Below are positions 15,495 to 26,667 of a stretch of DNA of 35,191 nucleotides, in pieces. Each line of letters begins with the position of its first letter. The first letter of the stretch is position 1. Source of the stretch: Candidatus Methylaffinis lahnbergensis (GTDB lineage: Bacteria > Pseudomonadota > Alphaproteobacteria > Rhizobiales > Beijerinckiaceae); assembly GCA_002890675.1 (NCBI GenBank), contig PEFW01000031.1:1-35191 (forward strand). The letters run 5' to 3'. A program made the position numbers and the translations under genes. The notes under the pieces were generated by a model. That model was given only the letters and a program-made list of their open reading frames with translations. It was not told the origin of the DNA and ran no database searches.

Positions 15495-16130
15495 TCAGGC
15501 GGCTTCCAGAAGGGCAGGTCTTGCGACGGAATCGGCGAGGACCCGGCGGCGATTGCCCCGCATTTCGCGCAGGCGTTCCAGCGTCCGCCAATCGAAGGTG
15601 GCCTTGACCGCGACGACATCCTGATTTGCCATCCTCCGGGGCAGGCCGAGCGACGACATCCGAAAATGAAGCTGGACTAGACGCAGCAGCAAAAAAGTGT
15701 CGATCTCAATGATCGCCGTCGAGATCCCACAAGGCAACCCCCATTCCACAATGCCGGATAAAAGGGCGTTGGCGATCGGGGTTGCGAAGCGCCCCTTTTC
15801 CCGATGGCCTTTCGCGACGCAGTGCCGCGAGCACTCCCAGATATGGGGTCCGACGGGTTGCTCGCCGTCGCATAGTTCCGGCGTGATTTCCGAGAGCAGG
15901 TGCGGGCGCGTCGAAGGAAGCATGCGCTGATAGCCGAGCACCTGGCCATGCTCGATGTAGAGCATATGCACCGCATGTTCGTCATCGAATTGATCGGTCT
16001 CGCGCCCATCTGGCTTGGCGAGATCGGTCCAGCCCAGTTCCTCGACAAACACCTGATGCCGCAAGCGATAGGCTTGGTCCATCTCGTCACGATAAAAAGA
16101 CTCGTTGTCGGGGGTTACAATGTGAATCAC
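15495..16130 (-). CDS. Acyl-homoserine-lactone synthase, LuxI family (copy 2)
   Basis: This LuxI-family protein has 211 residues from GTG 16130, or 213 from ATG 16136; the GTG is preferred because GGAG is 7 bases before it but only 1 base before the ATG. All key residues are present: R24, F28, W34, E44, D46, D49, R69, and WECSR (E99, R102). It should synthesise an acyl-homoserine lactone from SAM. luxR lies directly upstream in the same direction, and the presumptive lux box sits between them, so the pair probably forms a positive feedback loop. The paralogue at 13603-14235 is about two thirds identical. Confidence 0.93.
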   Translation of the reverse strand: MIHIVTPDNESFYRDEMDQAYRLRHQVFVEELGWTDLAKPDGRETDQFDDEHAVHMLYIEHGQVLGYQRMLPSTRPHLLSEITPELCDGEQPVGPHIWECSRHCVAKGHREKGRFATPIANALLSGIVEWGLPCGISTAIIEIDTFLLLRLVQLHFRMSSLGLPRRMANQDVVAVKATFDWRTLERLREMRGNRRRVLADSVARPALLEAA

Positions 16131-16234
16131 TGACATTCTCCAGGGTTTTAAAGTCTGGAAGATGCCAGGTCACTTGTCGAAGGCATCCTCCCGCGCAGTC
16201 ACCTGAGAATGCCGCATAGAGGGACGGTGGGGTA

Positions 16235-16250
16235 GTACGCGCTCGCGTAC
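16235..16250. promoter_or_regulatory. Presumptive lux box upstream of luxI-2
   Basis: GTACGCGCTCGCGTAC, identical to 14339-14354. It directly abuts the luxR stop codon (16251-16253) and lies 104 bp before the GTG of luxI-2. LuxR-type activators normally bind such dyads near -40 to -60, which would put the start site roughly 70 nt before the luxI codon. Confidence 0.75.
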
Positions 16251-16997
16251 CTAGGCGATCAACCCCCGGCGAATCGCCTCCGCGACCGCTTGCGTGCGGT
16301 TGATCGCTCCGAGCTTCGCGCGGACCGACCGCATGTGCTTATCGGCGCCGTGCTCGGAAATACTCATGACCTCGCCGATTTCCCAATCGTTTTTTCCTTC
16401 GGCCGCCCATTGCAACGCCTCGCGCTCGCGCGCTGAGAGGATTATCGGTGCGTCCGGGACGTTTTCCTGCTTCAAGGAGATCGCGCGTCCTATGGCGTAG
16501 GTCGCGACGAGTGTTAACATGCCTTGCGTATCAGAGCTCATTTCGGTGTGCCGTCCACCAGCCGAAAACAGGACAGTTTGCTTATCGAGGGTTCGGAGCG
16601 ATAAGGCAAATCCTTCCTTTAAATTGAACTCGGTGGCTTCCGCCAAAACGCGGCGCGCGTTTGGATTGTCCTGGACCAGAGGACCCAATTCGTTCCATCT
16701 GAACGGCTCTGGGGACGATATCAACCGGCGTATGGTAGCATCATAGGCCAGGTAGCCACGTGAAGCATACCGATTTGCCCATTCCTCCGGCCAACGGTTG
16801 AGCAACAAGTGTCCCAGCTGCTCCTTGCGACTCGATTGAGGCCTTGGGATTGTGCTGGCAACCATATGTTCGACGCCGAATGGCGTGACATAACGCATCA
16901 CCTGGGCCGAAACATCCTCGAGGTTGCGCGCGCGATCAAGATCCCGAATAAATGCGAGCGTGTGGTCCAGCGAATTTCGAATTGCGCGCGGCTGCAC
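16251..16997 (-). CDS. LuxR-family quorum-sensing transcriptional regulator
   Basis: The 248-residue protein has an N-terminal autoinducer-binding domain (about 10-165) with the conserved W, Y, D and W of the ligand pocket visible in RYASRGYLAYDATIRR and FRWNEL, and a C-terminal GerE-type helix-turn-helix (about 184-246, LSAREREALQWAAEGKNDWEIG ... RSVRAKLGAINRTQAV). It should bind the acyl-homoserine lactone made by the neighbouring LuxI proteins and activate from the two identical dyads. The start codon at 16997 is GTG with a purine-rich but closely spaced upstream sequence, so the exact start is uncertain. Confidence 0.92.
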   Translation of the reverse strand: MQPRAIRNSLDHTLAFIRDLDRARNLEDVSAQVMRYVTPFGVEHMVASTIPRPQSSRKEQLGHLLLNRWPEEWANRYASRGYLAYDATIRRLISSPEPFRWNELGPLVQDNPNARRVLAEATEFNLKEGFALSLRTLDKQTVLFSAGGRHTEMSSDTQGMLTLVATYAIGRAISLKQENVPDAPIILSAREREALQWAAEGKNDWEIGEVMSISEHGADKHMRSVRAKLGAINRTQAVAEAIRRGLIA

Positions 16998-17319
16998 GAC
17001 TCCCTCGCTTAATATGCCCCGGCGCGGGCGCCATCGATAAATAATGGCATGTCCCAGATCGCGCCACCGGGGCTTGGGAAAAAAGAGTAATGTTTGATCG
17101 TAATTGAAAACACAAAGCTAAAATTTATGCAAGAACATTATGTAAGCACGGAACCGGCAGAGCCCAAGGTTATCGCATTGCAAAAAAGGGGAAGGAGCTT
17201 GACCAGATAGTCGGTGTTCCAGGCAGCATTCTTGATGGGGTGGACGGCCCCCGCCCCCCGGCATCGATGTCCCAAAAGGTGGTCGTCGGTGAACACCCCA
17301 ACGCGAGGAGCTATCCGCT
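16998..17319. other. Upstream region of luxR merging into IS110 left-end debris
   Basis: The first 150 bases are AT-rich and probably include the leftward luxR promoter. From about 17215 the sequence (a GGGGTGGACGG then C-rich run) looks like the non-coding left end of an IS110 element preceding the transposase fragment. No intact gene is seen. Confidence 0.35.
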
Positions 17320-17402
17320 ATGCCTATTACCACGATAGCCTCGATCTTGCCAAGCGCTGGTTTCAGATTCACGGCGTCGACGCCGCTGGAGAGGTGGTCG
17401 AG
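17320..17402 (+). pseudogene. IS110-family transposase, N-terminal remnant with frameshift
   Basis: ATG 17320, with GAGGAG upstream, opens MPITTI, then the frame shifts and continues DLAKRWFQIHGVDAAGEVV, which is the typical N-terminus of IS110-family DEDD transposases (ITTIGLDLAK...F.VHGVD). Homology stops at about 17402. The remaining 90 percent of the transposase is missing, so this is an old fragment. Confidence 0.75.
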
Positions 17403-17774
17403 ACGAAAGTGAAGGTTATAGAGTGTGTTCTGGTGGAGGCCGGCAATGTCTCCAGCCGTCTTCCCGGCATCGTGTTCGAATAAGCGGATTCGTCCGTACG
17501 AAGGCAAATCGAAGCGCGTTCGGGTCTGGTTTGCATCCGCTGCTTTTACCGATATCGGCCGAGTTTTTTGCCACCCTCCAGCAGCTTGAACTGGGTTCAA
17601 GGGCACCGTCGCCTAGGCGTCCTTGGCTTGAGGGAAGCGATGGGTTACGCCATGACCTGCCGGAGGCGGCCATGAGGCCATGGCGGGCGCAACGGAATGC
17701 GGCGGCGGGAACCCGGCGGCGGTGGAAAAACGGTCGCGGCTTGGCCGTGTGGACGGCAAATTGGTACGAAAGCA
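17403..17774. other. No recognisable gene before dnaE
   Basis: The 372 bases between the IS110 fragment and dnaE contain open frames but none with recognisable similarity or a good ribosome binding site. In many relatives lolCD lies here; I see no trace of it. The dnaE promoter is presumably in this stretch. Confidence 0.35.
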
Positions 17775-20700
17775 ATGATCGCGCACGCGCACGGCAATAA
17801 TCCGGACTGCACCGCCGCCGACGACCAAAGCCGCATCCTCGGCCATGTTGGCTTCGTGCATCTGCATGTGCACAGCTCCTATTCCCTGCGCGAGGGGGCG
17901 GTGCCGGTCGCCAAGCTCGCCAGGCTTGCCCTTGCCGATGCGATGCCGGCGCTCGCGATTACCGATTCGAATAATCTCTTCGGCGCCCTGGAGTTTTCCG
18001 AGAAACTGGCGAACGAAGGGGTGCAGCCAATCCCTGGCCTGCAAATCACCATCGACTTTCAAGACGGCGCGGCAGTGGCGCCGCGCGGCAAGGCGAGCGC
18101 TTGCCACGCATCCATCGTGCTCTTGGCACAGGACGCCGCCGGTTATTCGAACCTGATGCACATTGCCTCGCGCACCTGGCTCGATCCAGAACCTGGAGAT
18201 CCGCCGCGTGTCCGCCTTCTTCGTCTCGAAGGGCGAACTCAAGGGCTGATCGCGCTCACGGGCGGCCCAAGCGGTCCTCTCGACCGAGCCTTCGCCCACG
18301 ACCGGCCGGAACTGGCCTTCGCCCGCGCGGCGGCGCTTGAGAAATTTTTTCCCGGCCGGCTCTATGTCGAGATCCAGCGCCACGGCCTTGCCTCCGAACG
18401 CGCGATCGAACCGCGTCTCCTCGATCTCGCCTATCGCGCCTCGCTTCCGCTTGTTGCGGCCAACGAGGTGCTTTTCGCGGCGGCCTCGGACTGTGAAGCG
18501 CACGATGCCTTGATATGCATCGCGGACGGAACCGTCGTCAGCGACGGCGCCCGCCGCCAGCTTTCGCCCGAGCATCGTTTCAAGACGCGCGCGGAAATGA
18601 TCGCGCTTTTTGCCAACCTTCCGGAGGCGCCTCGCAATAGCGTCGAGATCGCATTGCGTTGCGCCTTCAGGCCGTCGACGCGCCAACCGATTCTGCCACG
18701 TTTTGCCGTGAACGGCGGGATCGAAGAGGAGGCGCACGAACTCCGCGCCGAGGCGAAGGCAGGCCTAGCGACGCGTCTTGCCGCGCATGGCCCGGCGCAA
18801 GGCTTCACGGCCGGCGATTATCGCGCAAGGCTTGCCTTCGAACTCGACGTAATCGTCAAGATGAATTTCCCCGGCTATTTTTTGATCGTTGCGGATTTCA
18901 TCAAATACGCCAAATCGCGGGATATTCCCGTCGGGCCGGGACGCGGGTCGGGGGCCGGGTCCTTGGTTGCCTATGCGCTCACGATCACCGATCTCGATCC
19001 GATCCGCTTCGGTCTCCTGTTCGAGCGCTTCCTCAATCCGGAACGCGTTTCGATGCCGGATTTCGATATCGATTTCTGTCAGGACAGGCGCGACGAAGTG
19101 ATTGCCTATGTCCGCCGCCGCTACGGCGACGATAAAGTCGCGCAAATCATTACTTTCGGATCGTTTCTGGCGCGCGGCGTGATGCGCAATGCCGGCCGCG
19201 TCCTCGAAATGCCGCTCGGCCAGGTCGACAAACTGGCCAAGCTGGTGCCGCAGAATCCGGCCGCGCCGGTGAGCCTGAAACAAGCGATCGAGTCGGAGCC
19301 GCGCTTAAAGGAAGCCGCCGAGACGGATCCCCGCGTCACCAAAATGCTGCAGATCGCGCAGTCGCTTGAAGGGCTTTATTCGAATGCGTCCACGCATGCG
19401 GCGGGGATTGTCATCTCCGGCCGGCCCCTGGAAGAACTCGTGCCGCTTTACCGCGATCCGAAGTCCGACATGCCGGCAACCCAGTATAACATGAAATGGG
19501 TCGAGGCCGCGGGCCTCGTGAAGTTCGATTTCTTAGGCCTCAAAACGCTGACCATCGTCGCAACCTGCCTCAAACTTCTGAAAAGGCGCGGGATCGCGGT
19601 CGACCTCGAAAAAATTCCCCTCGACGACAAACAAACCTACGCGATGCTCGAACGCGGCGAAACGGTGGGTGTCTTCCAGCTTGAAAGCGCCGGAATGCGC
19701 AAGGCCCTGGCTGACATGCGAGCGGACCGCTTCGAGGACATTATTGCGCTCGTCGCCCTCTATCGGCCGGGTCCGATGGCGAATATCCCAACCTATTGCG
19801 CGGTGAAGCGCGGCGCGGAAGCCCCAGACTACATCCATCCAAAAATCGCGCCGATCCTCAAGGAGACCTTTGGCGTCATCATCTATCAGGAACAGGTGAT
19901 GCAAATCGCCCAGGTTCTCGCCGGATTTTCGCTCGGCGAGGCGGATCTTTTGCGCCGCGCCATGGGCAAGAAGATCAAGACCGAGATGGCCGCGCAGCGC
20001 AATCGTTTCGTCTCCGGCGCGGTCGAGCGCGGCCTCGATAAAGCGCGGGCGGACGAGATTTTCGACCTCCTCGCCAAATTCGCCGACTACGGTTTCAACA
20101 AGAGCCATGCGGCCGCCTACGCGTTGATCGCCTATCGGACCGCCTATCTCAAGGCCACTTATCCGGTCGAATTCATCGCTTCTTCGATGACGCTCGACAA
20201 ATCGAACACCGACAAGCTTGCCGAATTCTGCAACGAGGCGCGGCACCTCGATATCAAGGTTCTGCCGCCGTCGGTGCAGACATCGGGTGCCGATTTCGAG
20301 CCCGCCGAATGCAACGGCGAACCGGCGATCCGCTACGCCCTCTCGGCGATCAAGGGCGTTGGCGAGGCGCATGCGCGGGGGCTTGCGGCGATCAACGGCA
20401 GTGGCGAAACGGCTCGCCCTTCGAGGCCGGCGTTTCGCGATTTGACGGATTTCGCGGCGAAACTTAATCCGCGCGAGATCAATAAGCGCATCCTCGAAAA
20501 CCTCGCCTCGGCCGGCGCCTTCGACGAACTCGAGCCCAACCGCGCGCGGGTCCACGCGGGCGCGGAATCCATTCTCGCTGCGGCGCAGCGACGCCAGGAC
20601 GAGCGGCTTGCCGGACAGAGCGTGCTGTTCGGCGGCGAAACTCCCGATGCCATCGTGTTGCCGAAGGTCGCGCCTTGGCCGCTTACCGAGAGGCTGCGGC

Positions 20701-21296
20701 GTGAATTCGAATCGGCCGGGTTCTTTCTGTCCGGGCATCCGCTCGATGCCTATGCCGCGATCCTCGCCCGGCTGCGGGTGCAGTGCTGGGCCGAGTTCGC
20801 CCGTGCGGTCAAGCAGGGCGCGTCTGCCGCGCGGCTCGCCGCGACAGTGCTTGAGCGGCACGAGCGCCGGACCAAATCCGGCGCGAAAATGGGGATCGTT
20901 AACCTCTCGGATCAATCCGGCCAATATGAAGCAATTTTGTTTCAGGAAGGTCTCAATCAATATCGCGATTCCTTGGAGAAAGGCGCCTGCGTGCTCGTTG
21001 GCCTGCAAGCCGCGCTTGAAGGCGAGGACGTGCGCGCCCGCATCGTCTTGGTAGAACCCTTGGACAGCGCGGCGAATCGGATCGGCAAAGGGCTGCGCGT
21101 TTTTTTGCGCGACAAGGATCCGCTGGGCGAAATTGCGCGGCGTCTCAGCGCGCGGGGCGACGGCGAAGTGTCGCTTGTGCTTCTCACGGGTAGCGGCGAA
21201 GTCGAAGTCAAGTTAGCGGGCAAATTTTCGGTTTCGCCGCAAGTCGCGGGCGCGCTCAAGGCGATCCCAGGCATTGTCGCGGTGGAGCATGTGTGA
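17775..21296 (+). CDS. dnaE: DNA polymerase III subunit alpha DnaE
   Basis: The 1173-residue replicative polymerase has an N-terminal PHP domain (FVHLHVHSSYSLREG, about residues 20-270), the polymerase palm with the aspartates of GPGRGSGAGSLVAY and PDFDIDFCQDRR (about 400-450), a Y-family-unlike finger region with FADYGFNKSHAAAYAL, a helix-hairpin-helix part, and a C-terminal OB fold (ARLAATVLERHERRTKSGAKMGI). Length is normal for DnaE1; DnaE2/ImuC would lack this context and ImuA/ImuB partners are absent. ATG 17775 fits the family start; the frame is open 26 codons further upstream without support. Confidence 0.95.
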   Translation: MIAHAHGNNPDCTAADDQSRILGHVGFVHLHVHSSYSLREGAVPVAKLARLALADAMPALAITDSNNLFGALEFSEKLANEGVQPIPGLQITIDFQDGAAVAPRGKASACHASIVLLAQDAAGYSNLMHIASRTWLDPEPGDPPRVRLLRLEGRTQGLIALTGGPSGPLDRAFAHDRPELAFARAAALEKFFPGRLYVEIQRHGLASERAIEPRLLDLAYRASLPLVAANEVLFAAASDCEAHDALICIADGTVVSDGARRQLSPEHRFKTRAEMIALFANLPEAPRNSVEIALRCAFRPSTRQPILPRFAVNGGIEEEAHELRAEAKAGLATRLAAHGPAQGFTAGDYRARLAFELDVIVKMNFPGYFLIVADFIKYAKSRDIPVGPGRGSGAGSLVAYALTITDLDPIRFGLLFERFLNPERVSMPDFDIDFCQDRRDEVIAYVRRRYGDDKVAQIITFGSFLARGVMRNAGRVLEMPLGQVDKLAKLVPQNPAAPVSLKQAIESEPRLKEAAETDPRVTKMLQIAQSLEGLYSNASTHAAGIVISGRPLEELVPLYRDPKSDMPATQYNMKWVEAAGLVKFDFLGLKTLTIVATCLKLLKRRGIAVDLEKIPLDDKQTYAMLERGETVGVFQLESAGMRKALADMRADRFEDIIALVALYRPGPMANIPTYCAVKRGAEAPDYIHPKIAPILKETFGVIIYQEQVMQIAQVLAGFSLGEADLLRRAMGKKIKTEMAAQRNRFVSGAVERGLDKARADEIFDLLAKFADYGFNKSHAAAYALIAYRTAYLKATYPVEFIASSMTLDKSNTDKLAEFCNEARHLDIKVLPPSVQTSGADFEPAECNGEPAIRYALSAIKGVGEAHARGLAAINGSGETARPSRPAFRDLTDFAAKLNPREINKRILENLASAGAFDELEPNRARVHAGAESILAAAQRRQDERLAGQSVLFGGETPDAIVLPKVAPWPLTERLRREFESAGFFLSGHPLDAYAAILARLRVQCWAEFARAVKQGASAARLAATVLERHERRTKSGAKMGIVNLSDQSGQYEAILFQEGLNQYRDSLEKGACVLVGLQAALEGEDVRARIVLVEPLDSAANRIGKGLRVFLRDKDPLGEIARRLSARGDGEVSLVLLTGSGEVEVKLAGKFSVSPQVAGALKAIPGIVAVEHV

Positions 21297-21322
21297 GGTT
21301 TTTAAACGTGACGGAGGTACAG

Positions 21323-21925
21323 ATGATGAAACTCTATTGGGCACCGCACACGCGTTCGCTGCGGGCTCTCTGGGTTCTCGAGGAAGCGGGCGTTTCCTAT
21401 GAGCGCGTCCGGCTCGATCTGTCGGCCGGCGAACAAAAGAGCGCGGAATTTCGCGCCATCAATCCGATGGCGAAGGTTCCCGCGCTGACCGACGGGCCTC
21501 TTGCCGTCGCGGAGTCTGGCGCGATCTGCGCCTATGTTGCGGAGGCGGTCCCGCAAGCAGGCCTTGCCCCGCCGGTTGGGGATCCCGCGCGCGGGCGTTA
21601 CCTGCGATGGCTGTTTTTCTCGCCGGGCTGCATCGAGCAGGCCTTTTTGGCGAAGTTCGGCAATGTCCAGTTGAGGCCCGAGTCGGCGGGATTTGGCGAT
21701 TTTGATAGAGTCTTCGACCTGGTTGAGGCGGCGGTTGCCACAGGTCCGTGGCTGCTCGGCGAAAAATTCTCGGCGGCCGACGTCATTATCGGCTCAGACC
21801 TTTATTTCGGGATCGATATTTTTAGGCTTGTTCCTTCGCGCCCCGCGCTGCGCGCCTATGTGGACCGCTGCCTCGCCCGCCCGGCGCTCCATCGTGCCAA
21901 GGCGATCGAGGCTGCGGGGGTTTGA
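21323..21925 (+). CDS. Glutathione S-transferase
   Basis: The 200-residue protein has a thioredoxin-like N-terminal GST domain (MMKLYWAPHTRSLRALWVLEEAG, with the cis-proline in KVPAL and the glutathione-contacting ES in LAVAESGAI) and an all-helical C-terminal domain containing the N-capping-type segment LLGEKFSAADVIIGSDLYF. It probably conjugates or reduces small electrophiles with glutathione; the substrate is unknown. The start is ATG 21323 or 21326, with GGAGG at 21313-21317. A GTG overlapping the dnaE stop is less likely. It is 26 bp after dnaE and may be co-transcribed. Confidence 0.9.
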   Translation: MMKLYWAPHTRSLRALWVLEEAGVSYERVRLDLSAGEQKSAEFRAINPMAKVPALTDGPLAVAESGAICAYVAEAVPQAGLAPPVGDPARGRYLRWLFFSPGCIEQAFLAKFGNVQLRPESAGFGDFDRVFDLVEAAVATGPWLLGEKFSAADVIIGSDLYFGIDIFRLVPSRPALRAYVDRCLARPALHRAKAIEAAGV

Positions 21926-22129
21926 AAGGATCAAAGCGACGAGATCTGGGAAAGGCGGCCGCCTCACGGTACTTAGTACACTAATGCAGACGCGCTGGTT
22001 CCGCCTTGCGCGCAAAACCGGATCGAGCCAAAATGATGAACGGTAGCGTGGCGCGGATCGCGCGCGATTCGTCGCCTTCTGCACCAGGATTAATCCCAGT
22101 CTATGCCCCTCACAGCGGAATTATGTTCA

Positions 22130-22786
22130 ATGTCCCGCTCGGCCATACGCGACTCAATTGTACGAGCTGCCCGCGAGATAAACGCGCTTGGAATCAATCA
22201 GGGAACGGCTGGCAACATCTCCGTGCGCGACAGAGACGCCATGCTGATCACGCCGAGCGGCATCCCTTACGCGACGATGACGTCGGAAATGATCGCACTC
22301 GTCTCGCTCGTTGAGTCCGATCTAGCCTTTGAGGGGCCTCTTGAGCCTTCGACAGAATGGCGCTTCCACCGCGACATCTTGCGCGCGCGAAAGGACGTGA
22401 ACGCCGTGGTGCATACGCATCCGCTTTACGCGACGACACTTTCCGTATTGCAGCGCGATATTCCCGCCGCGCACTACATGATCGCGGCGTTCGGCGACAA
22501 CCGAATCCGATGTACGGATTACGCGCCGTACGGAACCGCCGAATTGTCCCAACTCGCCGTGGCGGGTCTTGGGAGAGCGCATGGCGTTTTGCTCGGGAAT
22601 CATGGAGCGATCGTCACGGGCTCCAACCTGGACCAAGCATTGTGGCGAGCCGTCGAGCTGGAGGCGCTCGCGAAAATCTATTATCTTGCCTCGTTGGCCG
22701 GAACGCCCGTCGTGTTGCCGGACGATGAGATTGCGCGGACGATTGAGAGATTTAAGAATTATGGAGTTAAGCCGCCGCGCGGCTGA
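22130..22786 (+). CDS. Class II aldolase/adducin family sugar-phosphate aldolase
   Basis: This is a zinc aldolase of the FucA/AraD family. Residues LGINQGTAGNISVRD form the phosphate-binding loop, TEWRFH holds the catalytic glutamate, HTHP gives two zinc histidines and LLGNHG the third. Because mtnA lies convergently 10 bp away, the likely substrate is 5-methylthioribulose-1-phosphate or 5-deoxyribulose-1-phosphate, as in the DHAP shunt (Ald2/DrdA), yielding DHAP and an aldehyde. L-fuculose-phosphate aldolase remains possible from sequence alone. ATG 22130 fits the family N-terminus; an ATG at 22103 would add 9 residues. Neither has a strong ribosome binding site. Confidence 0.85.
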   Translation: MSRSAIRDSIVRAAREINALGINQGTAGNISVRDRDAMLITPSGIPYATMTSEMIALVSLVESDLAFEGPLEPSTEWRFHRDILRARKDVNAVVHTHPLYATTLSVLQRDIPAAHYMIAAFGDNRIRCTDYAPYGTAELSQLAVAGLGRAHGVLLGNHGAIVTGSNLDQALWRAVELEALAKIYYLASLAGTPVVLPDDEIARTIERFKNYGVKPPRG

Positions 22787-22796
22787 TAAGACGGCG

Positions 22797-23897
22797 TCAT
22801 GCGGAATTTGCGAGGTCGGGGAACAGGCTCCGCAGCGCCGCTTCGTTCGCGGCGCAGGCGCCCCGTTCGGTGATGAGGGCTGAAACCATACGCGCGGGCG
22901 TCACATCGAAGCCGAAATTACGCGCCGGCGAGCCATGTGGCGTCAAGCGCACGCGAGCGGTCTCGCCGTGTTCTGTGCGTCCACAAATATGGGTCACTTC
23001 ACTTTGATCGCGTTCTTCAATCCGAATTTCCCTAAGGCCATCGCTTATGCGCCAATCGATCGTTGAACTCGGCAGGGCGACATAGAAAGGCACGCTATTG
23101 TCGTGCGCGGCCAGCGCCTTCAGATAAGTGCCAATTTTATTGCAGACGTCTCCCGCGCGCGTGGTGCGGTCGCTTCCGACGATGCACAAATCAACGAGAC
23201 CATGCTGCATCAAATGACCGCCAGTATTGTCAGCGATAACTGTATGTGGGATCGCCTCGCCGAGAAGCTCAAACGCGGTTAGGCTAGCGCCTTGGTTCCG
23301 GGGTCGTGTTTCGTCCACCCAGACATGCACGGCGACGCCGGCGCGGGCTGCCTTGTATATCGGCGCGAGCGCGGTTCCCCAATCGACCGCGCAAAGCCAG
23401 CCGGCGTTGCAGTGCGTGAGAACATTCACTGGACGATCAGGACACCGGGCCGCCGCCGCGCTTACGAGCGCCGCGCCATATTCGCCGATCGCGTGACAAG
23501 ACCGTATGTCCTCATCGGCGATCGCCGCGGCTTCGCTATAAGCAAGCGGGCGCCGCATTGGCGGCGGCGTAGATAAGAGACGATCGCGCAAACGGTCCAG
23601 CGCCCAACGTAAGTTGACGGCGGTAGGCCGCGATCCAAGCAGTTCGGCATAGGCGGTTTCGATGGCACTGTCAGCCGGGTCGTCGGCGACGGCGAGCGCC
23701 AAGCCATAGGCCCCAGTCACCCCGATCAATGGCGCGCCGCGCACGATCATGTTCTTGATCGCCTCTACGGCATCATCGAGAGAGCTGAGCGTTTGCGTCG
23801 CCAAAGAATGCGGCAACTTGGATTGATCGATGACTTCGACGCTTCGCCCGTCCGCGTTTTGCCAGATTGTTCGGTAATGGCGGCCGTTTATCTTCAT
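22797..23897 (-). CDS. mtnA: 5-methylthioribose-1-phosphate isomerase MtnA
   Basis: MtnA isomerises 5-methylthioribose-1-phosphate to the ribulose form in methylthioadenosine salvage, and can act on 5-deoxyribose-1-phosphate. The 366-residue protein has the catalytic cysteine in NVLTHCNAGWLCAVDWGTAL and the catalytic aspartate in VIADNTGGHLMQ, with the family N-terminal IVRGAPLIGVTGAYG. ATG 23897 has AGGAAA upstream. No mtnP, mtnK or later Met-salvage genes (mtnBCD) are in the window, which favours the shunt with the adjacent aldolase over full methionine salvage. Confidence 0.95.
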   Translation of the reverse strand: MKINGRHYRTIWQNADGRSVEVIDQSKLPHSLATQTLSSLDDAVEAIKNMIVRGAPLIGVTGAYGLALAVADDPADSAIETAYAELLGSRPTAVNLRWALDRLRDRLLSTPPPMRRPLAYSEAAAIADEDIRSCHAIGEYGAALVSAAAARCPDRPVNVLTHCNAGWLCAVDWGTALAPIYKAARAGVAVHVWVDETRPRNQGASLTAFELLGEAIPHTVIADNTGGHLMQHGLVDLCIVGSDRTTRAGDVCNKIGTYLKALAAHDNSVPFYVALPSSTIDWRISDGLREIRIEERDQSEVTHICGRTEHGETARVRLTPHGSPARNFGFDVTPARMVSALITERGACAANEAALRSLFPDLANSA

Positions 23898-24345
23898 GAG
23901 CGCAATTTCCTATTCGAGAGCCGCCGGTCGGTCGGTCGCTACCACCAGAGCGCAGCGCTCGTCTTTTTTAAAGGAGGACGACGTTGGGACGGAACTGCTG
24001 GCGCTGGGGCCGCGCTCTTTGTTGTTTCGTCCTACATCCGCCGGATAACGGCGCCCTCAAAGTTGAGAATGTCCTTTTCGACAGGCTTTGGCAACACCAA
24101 GTCCTCGACACTGGGCGTGGTTCCGATGCGAAGTGTAACGAATCTCGGAAAGTAGGATCATCAAGGGAAGAAAGTATTTCTGGTTCGCGTACGATCACCC
24201 TCGGGACCGTTTCGAACTACCGAATATCGGCTGCGGTCTCATCCGGCGCCAGTGTCCGCTCCTCGCGCAAAGCAGAAATTCAGACTGACCCAATACCCCC
24301 CTTTTCGTACGACTTGCCCGATCCATCCGCGAGGCCTATATTCAT
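23898..24345. other. Intergenic region between mtnA and the thiC riboswitch
   Basis: This stretch holds the leftward mtnA promoter and a coding remnant (see 24032-24157). A TTG at 23984 with AAAGGAGG upstream opens a 132-codon plus-strand frame, but it runs into the riboswitch and its composition is not protein-like, so I do not call it a gene. Confidence 0.35.
24032..24157 (-). pseudogene. Unrecognised C-terminal coding remnant
   Basis: On the minus strand about 40 codons read as a protein-like tail (RFVTLRIGTTPSVEDLVLPK, then PVEKDILNFEGAVIRRM) ending in TAG at 24034-24032. Two stop codons lie just upstream, and the frame has no start. It looks like the C-terminus of a lost gene. I do not recognise the family. 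Confidence 0.35.
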
Positions 24346-26346
<2,001 letters not shown>

Positions 26347-26407
26347 GACTGACTGCCGCGCGACGATATGTATAGGCGAGGGCGAGCTTAACTGGTAGTT
26401 TCACACC

Positions 26408-26622
26408 GTGCCAAGTGTGAACCCTGAGATCCTTTCCTGGGCGCGCGACACCGCCGGCCTCTCACTGGAGGAAGCGGCGGAGAAGCTGGGTATTCACGAC
26501 AGCCATGGCGTTAATGCCGCACTGCGGTTAGTTGCATTCGACTTGACCGGCAAGGTCAATGACAATTGGAACCTGATCGCCAATTTCAGCCACCAGGATG
26601 TCCGTGTCACGCAGGGCCTCAA
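26408..26622 (+). pseudogene. Fused debris: XRE/ImmA-type N-terminus joined to a TonB-receptor fragment
   Basis: A GTG at 26408 opens MPSVNPEILSWARDTAGLSL EEAAEKLGI (two segments), which matches the start of XRE/ImmA-IrrE family regulators. After about 30 codons it changes, in frame, into LVAFDLTGKVNDNWNLIANF followed by SHQDVRVTQG, the beta-barrel signature of TonB-dependent siderophore receptors. Neither part is complete, so two gene fragments were joined by deletion or recombination. The frame stays open to 26713 and runs antisense into ccmG. Confidence 0.65.
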
Positions 26623-26667
26623 TTGTTTCACCTTCAATCCATGTGTCGCGCAGACTTCCGAGGAAGG

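Noticed and set aside
17118..17606. 162-codon minus-strand frame near the IS110 piece
   Set aside because: It is antisense to the IS110 N-terminal remnant and is explained by it.
19533..21008. 491-codon open frame antisense to dnaE
   Set aside because: Lies wholly within dnaE, has no recognisable motifs and no ribosome binding site.
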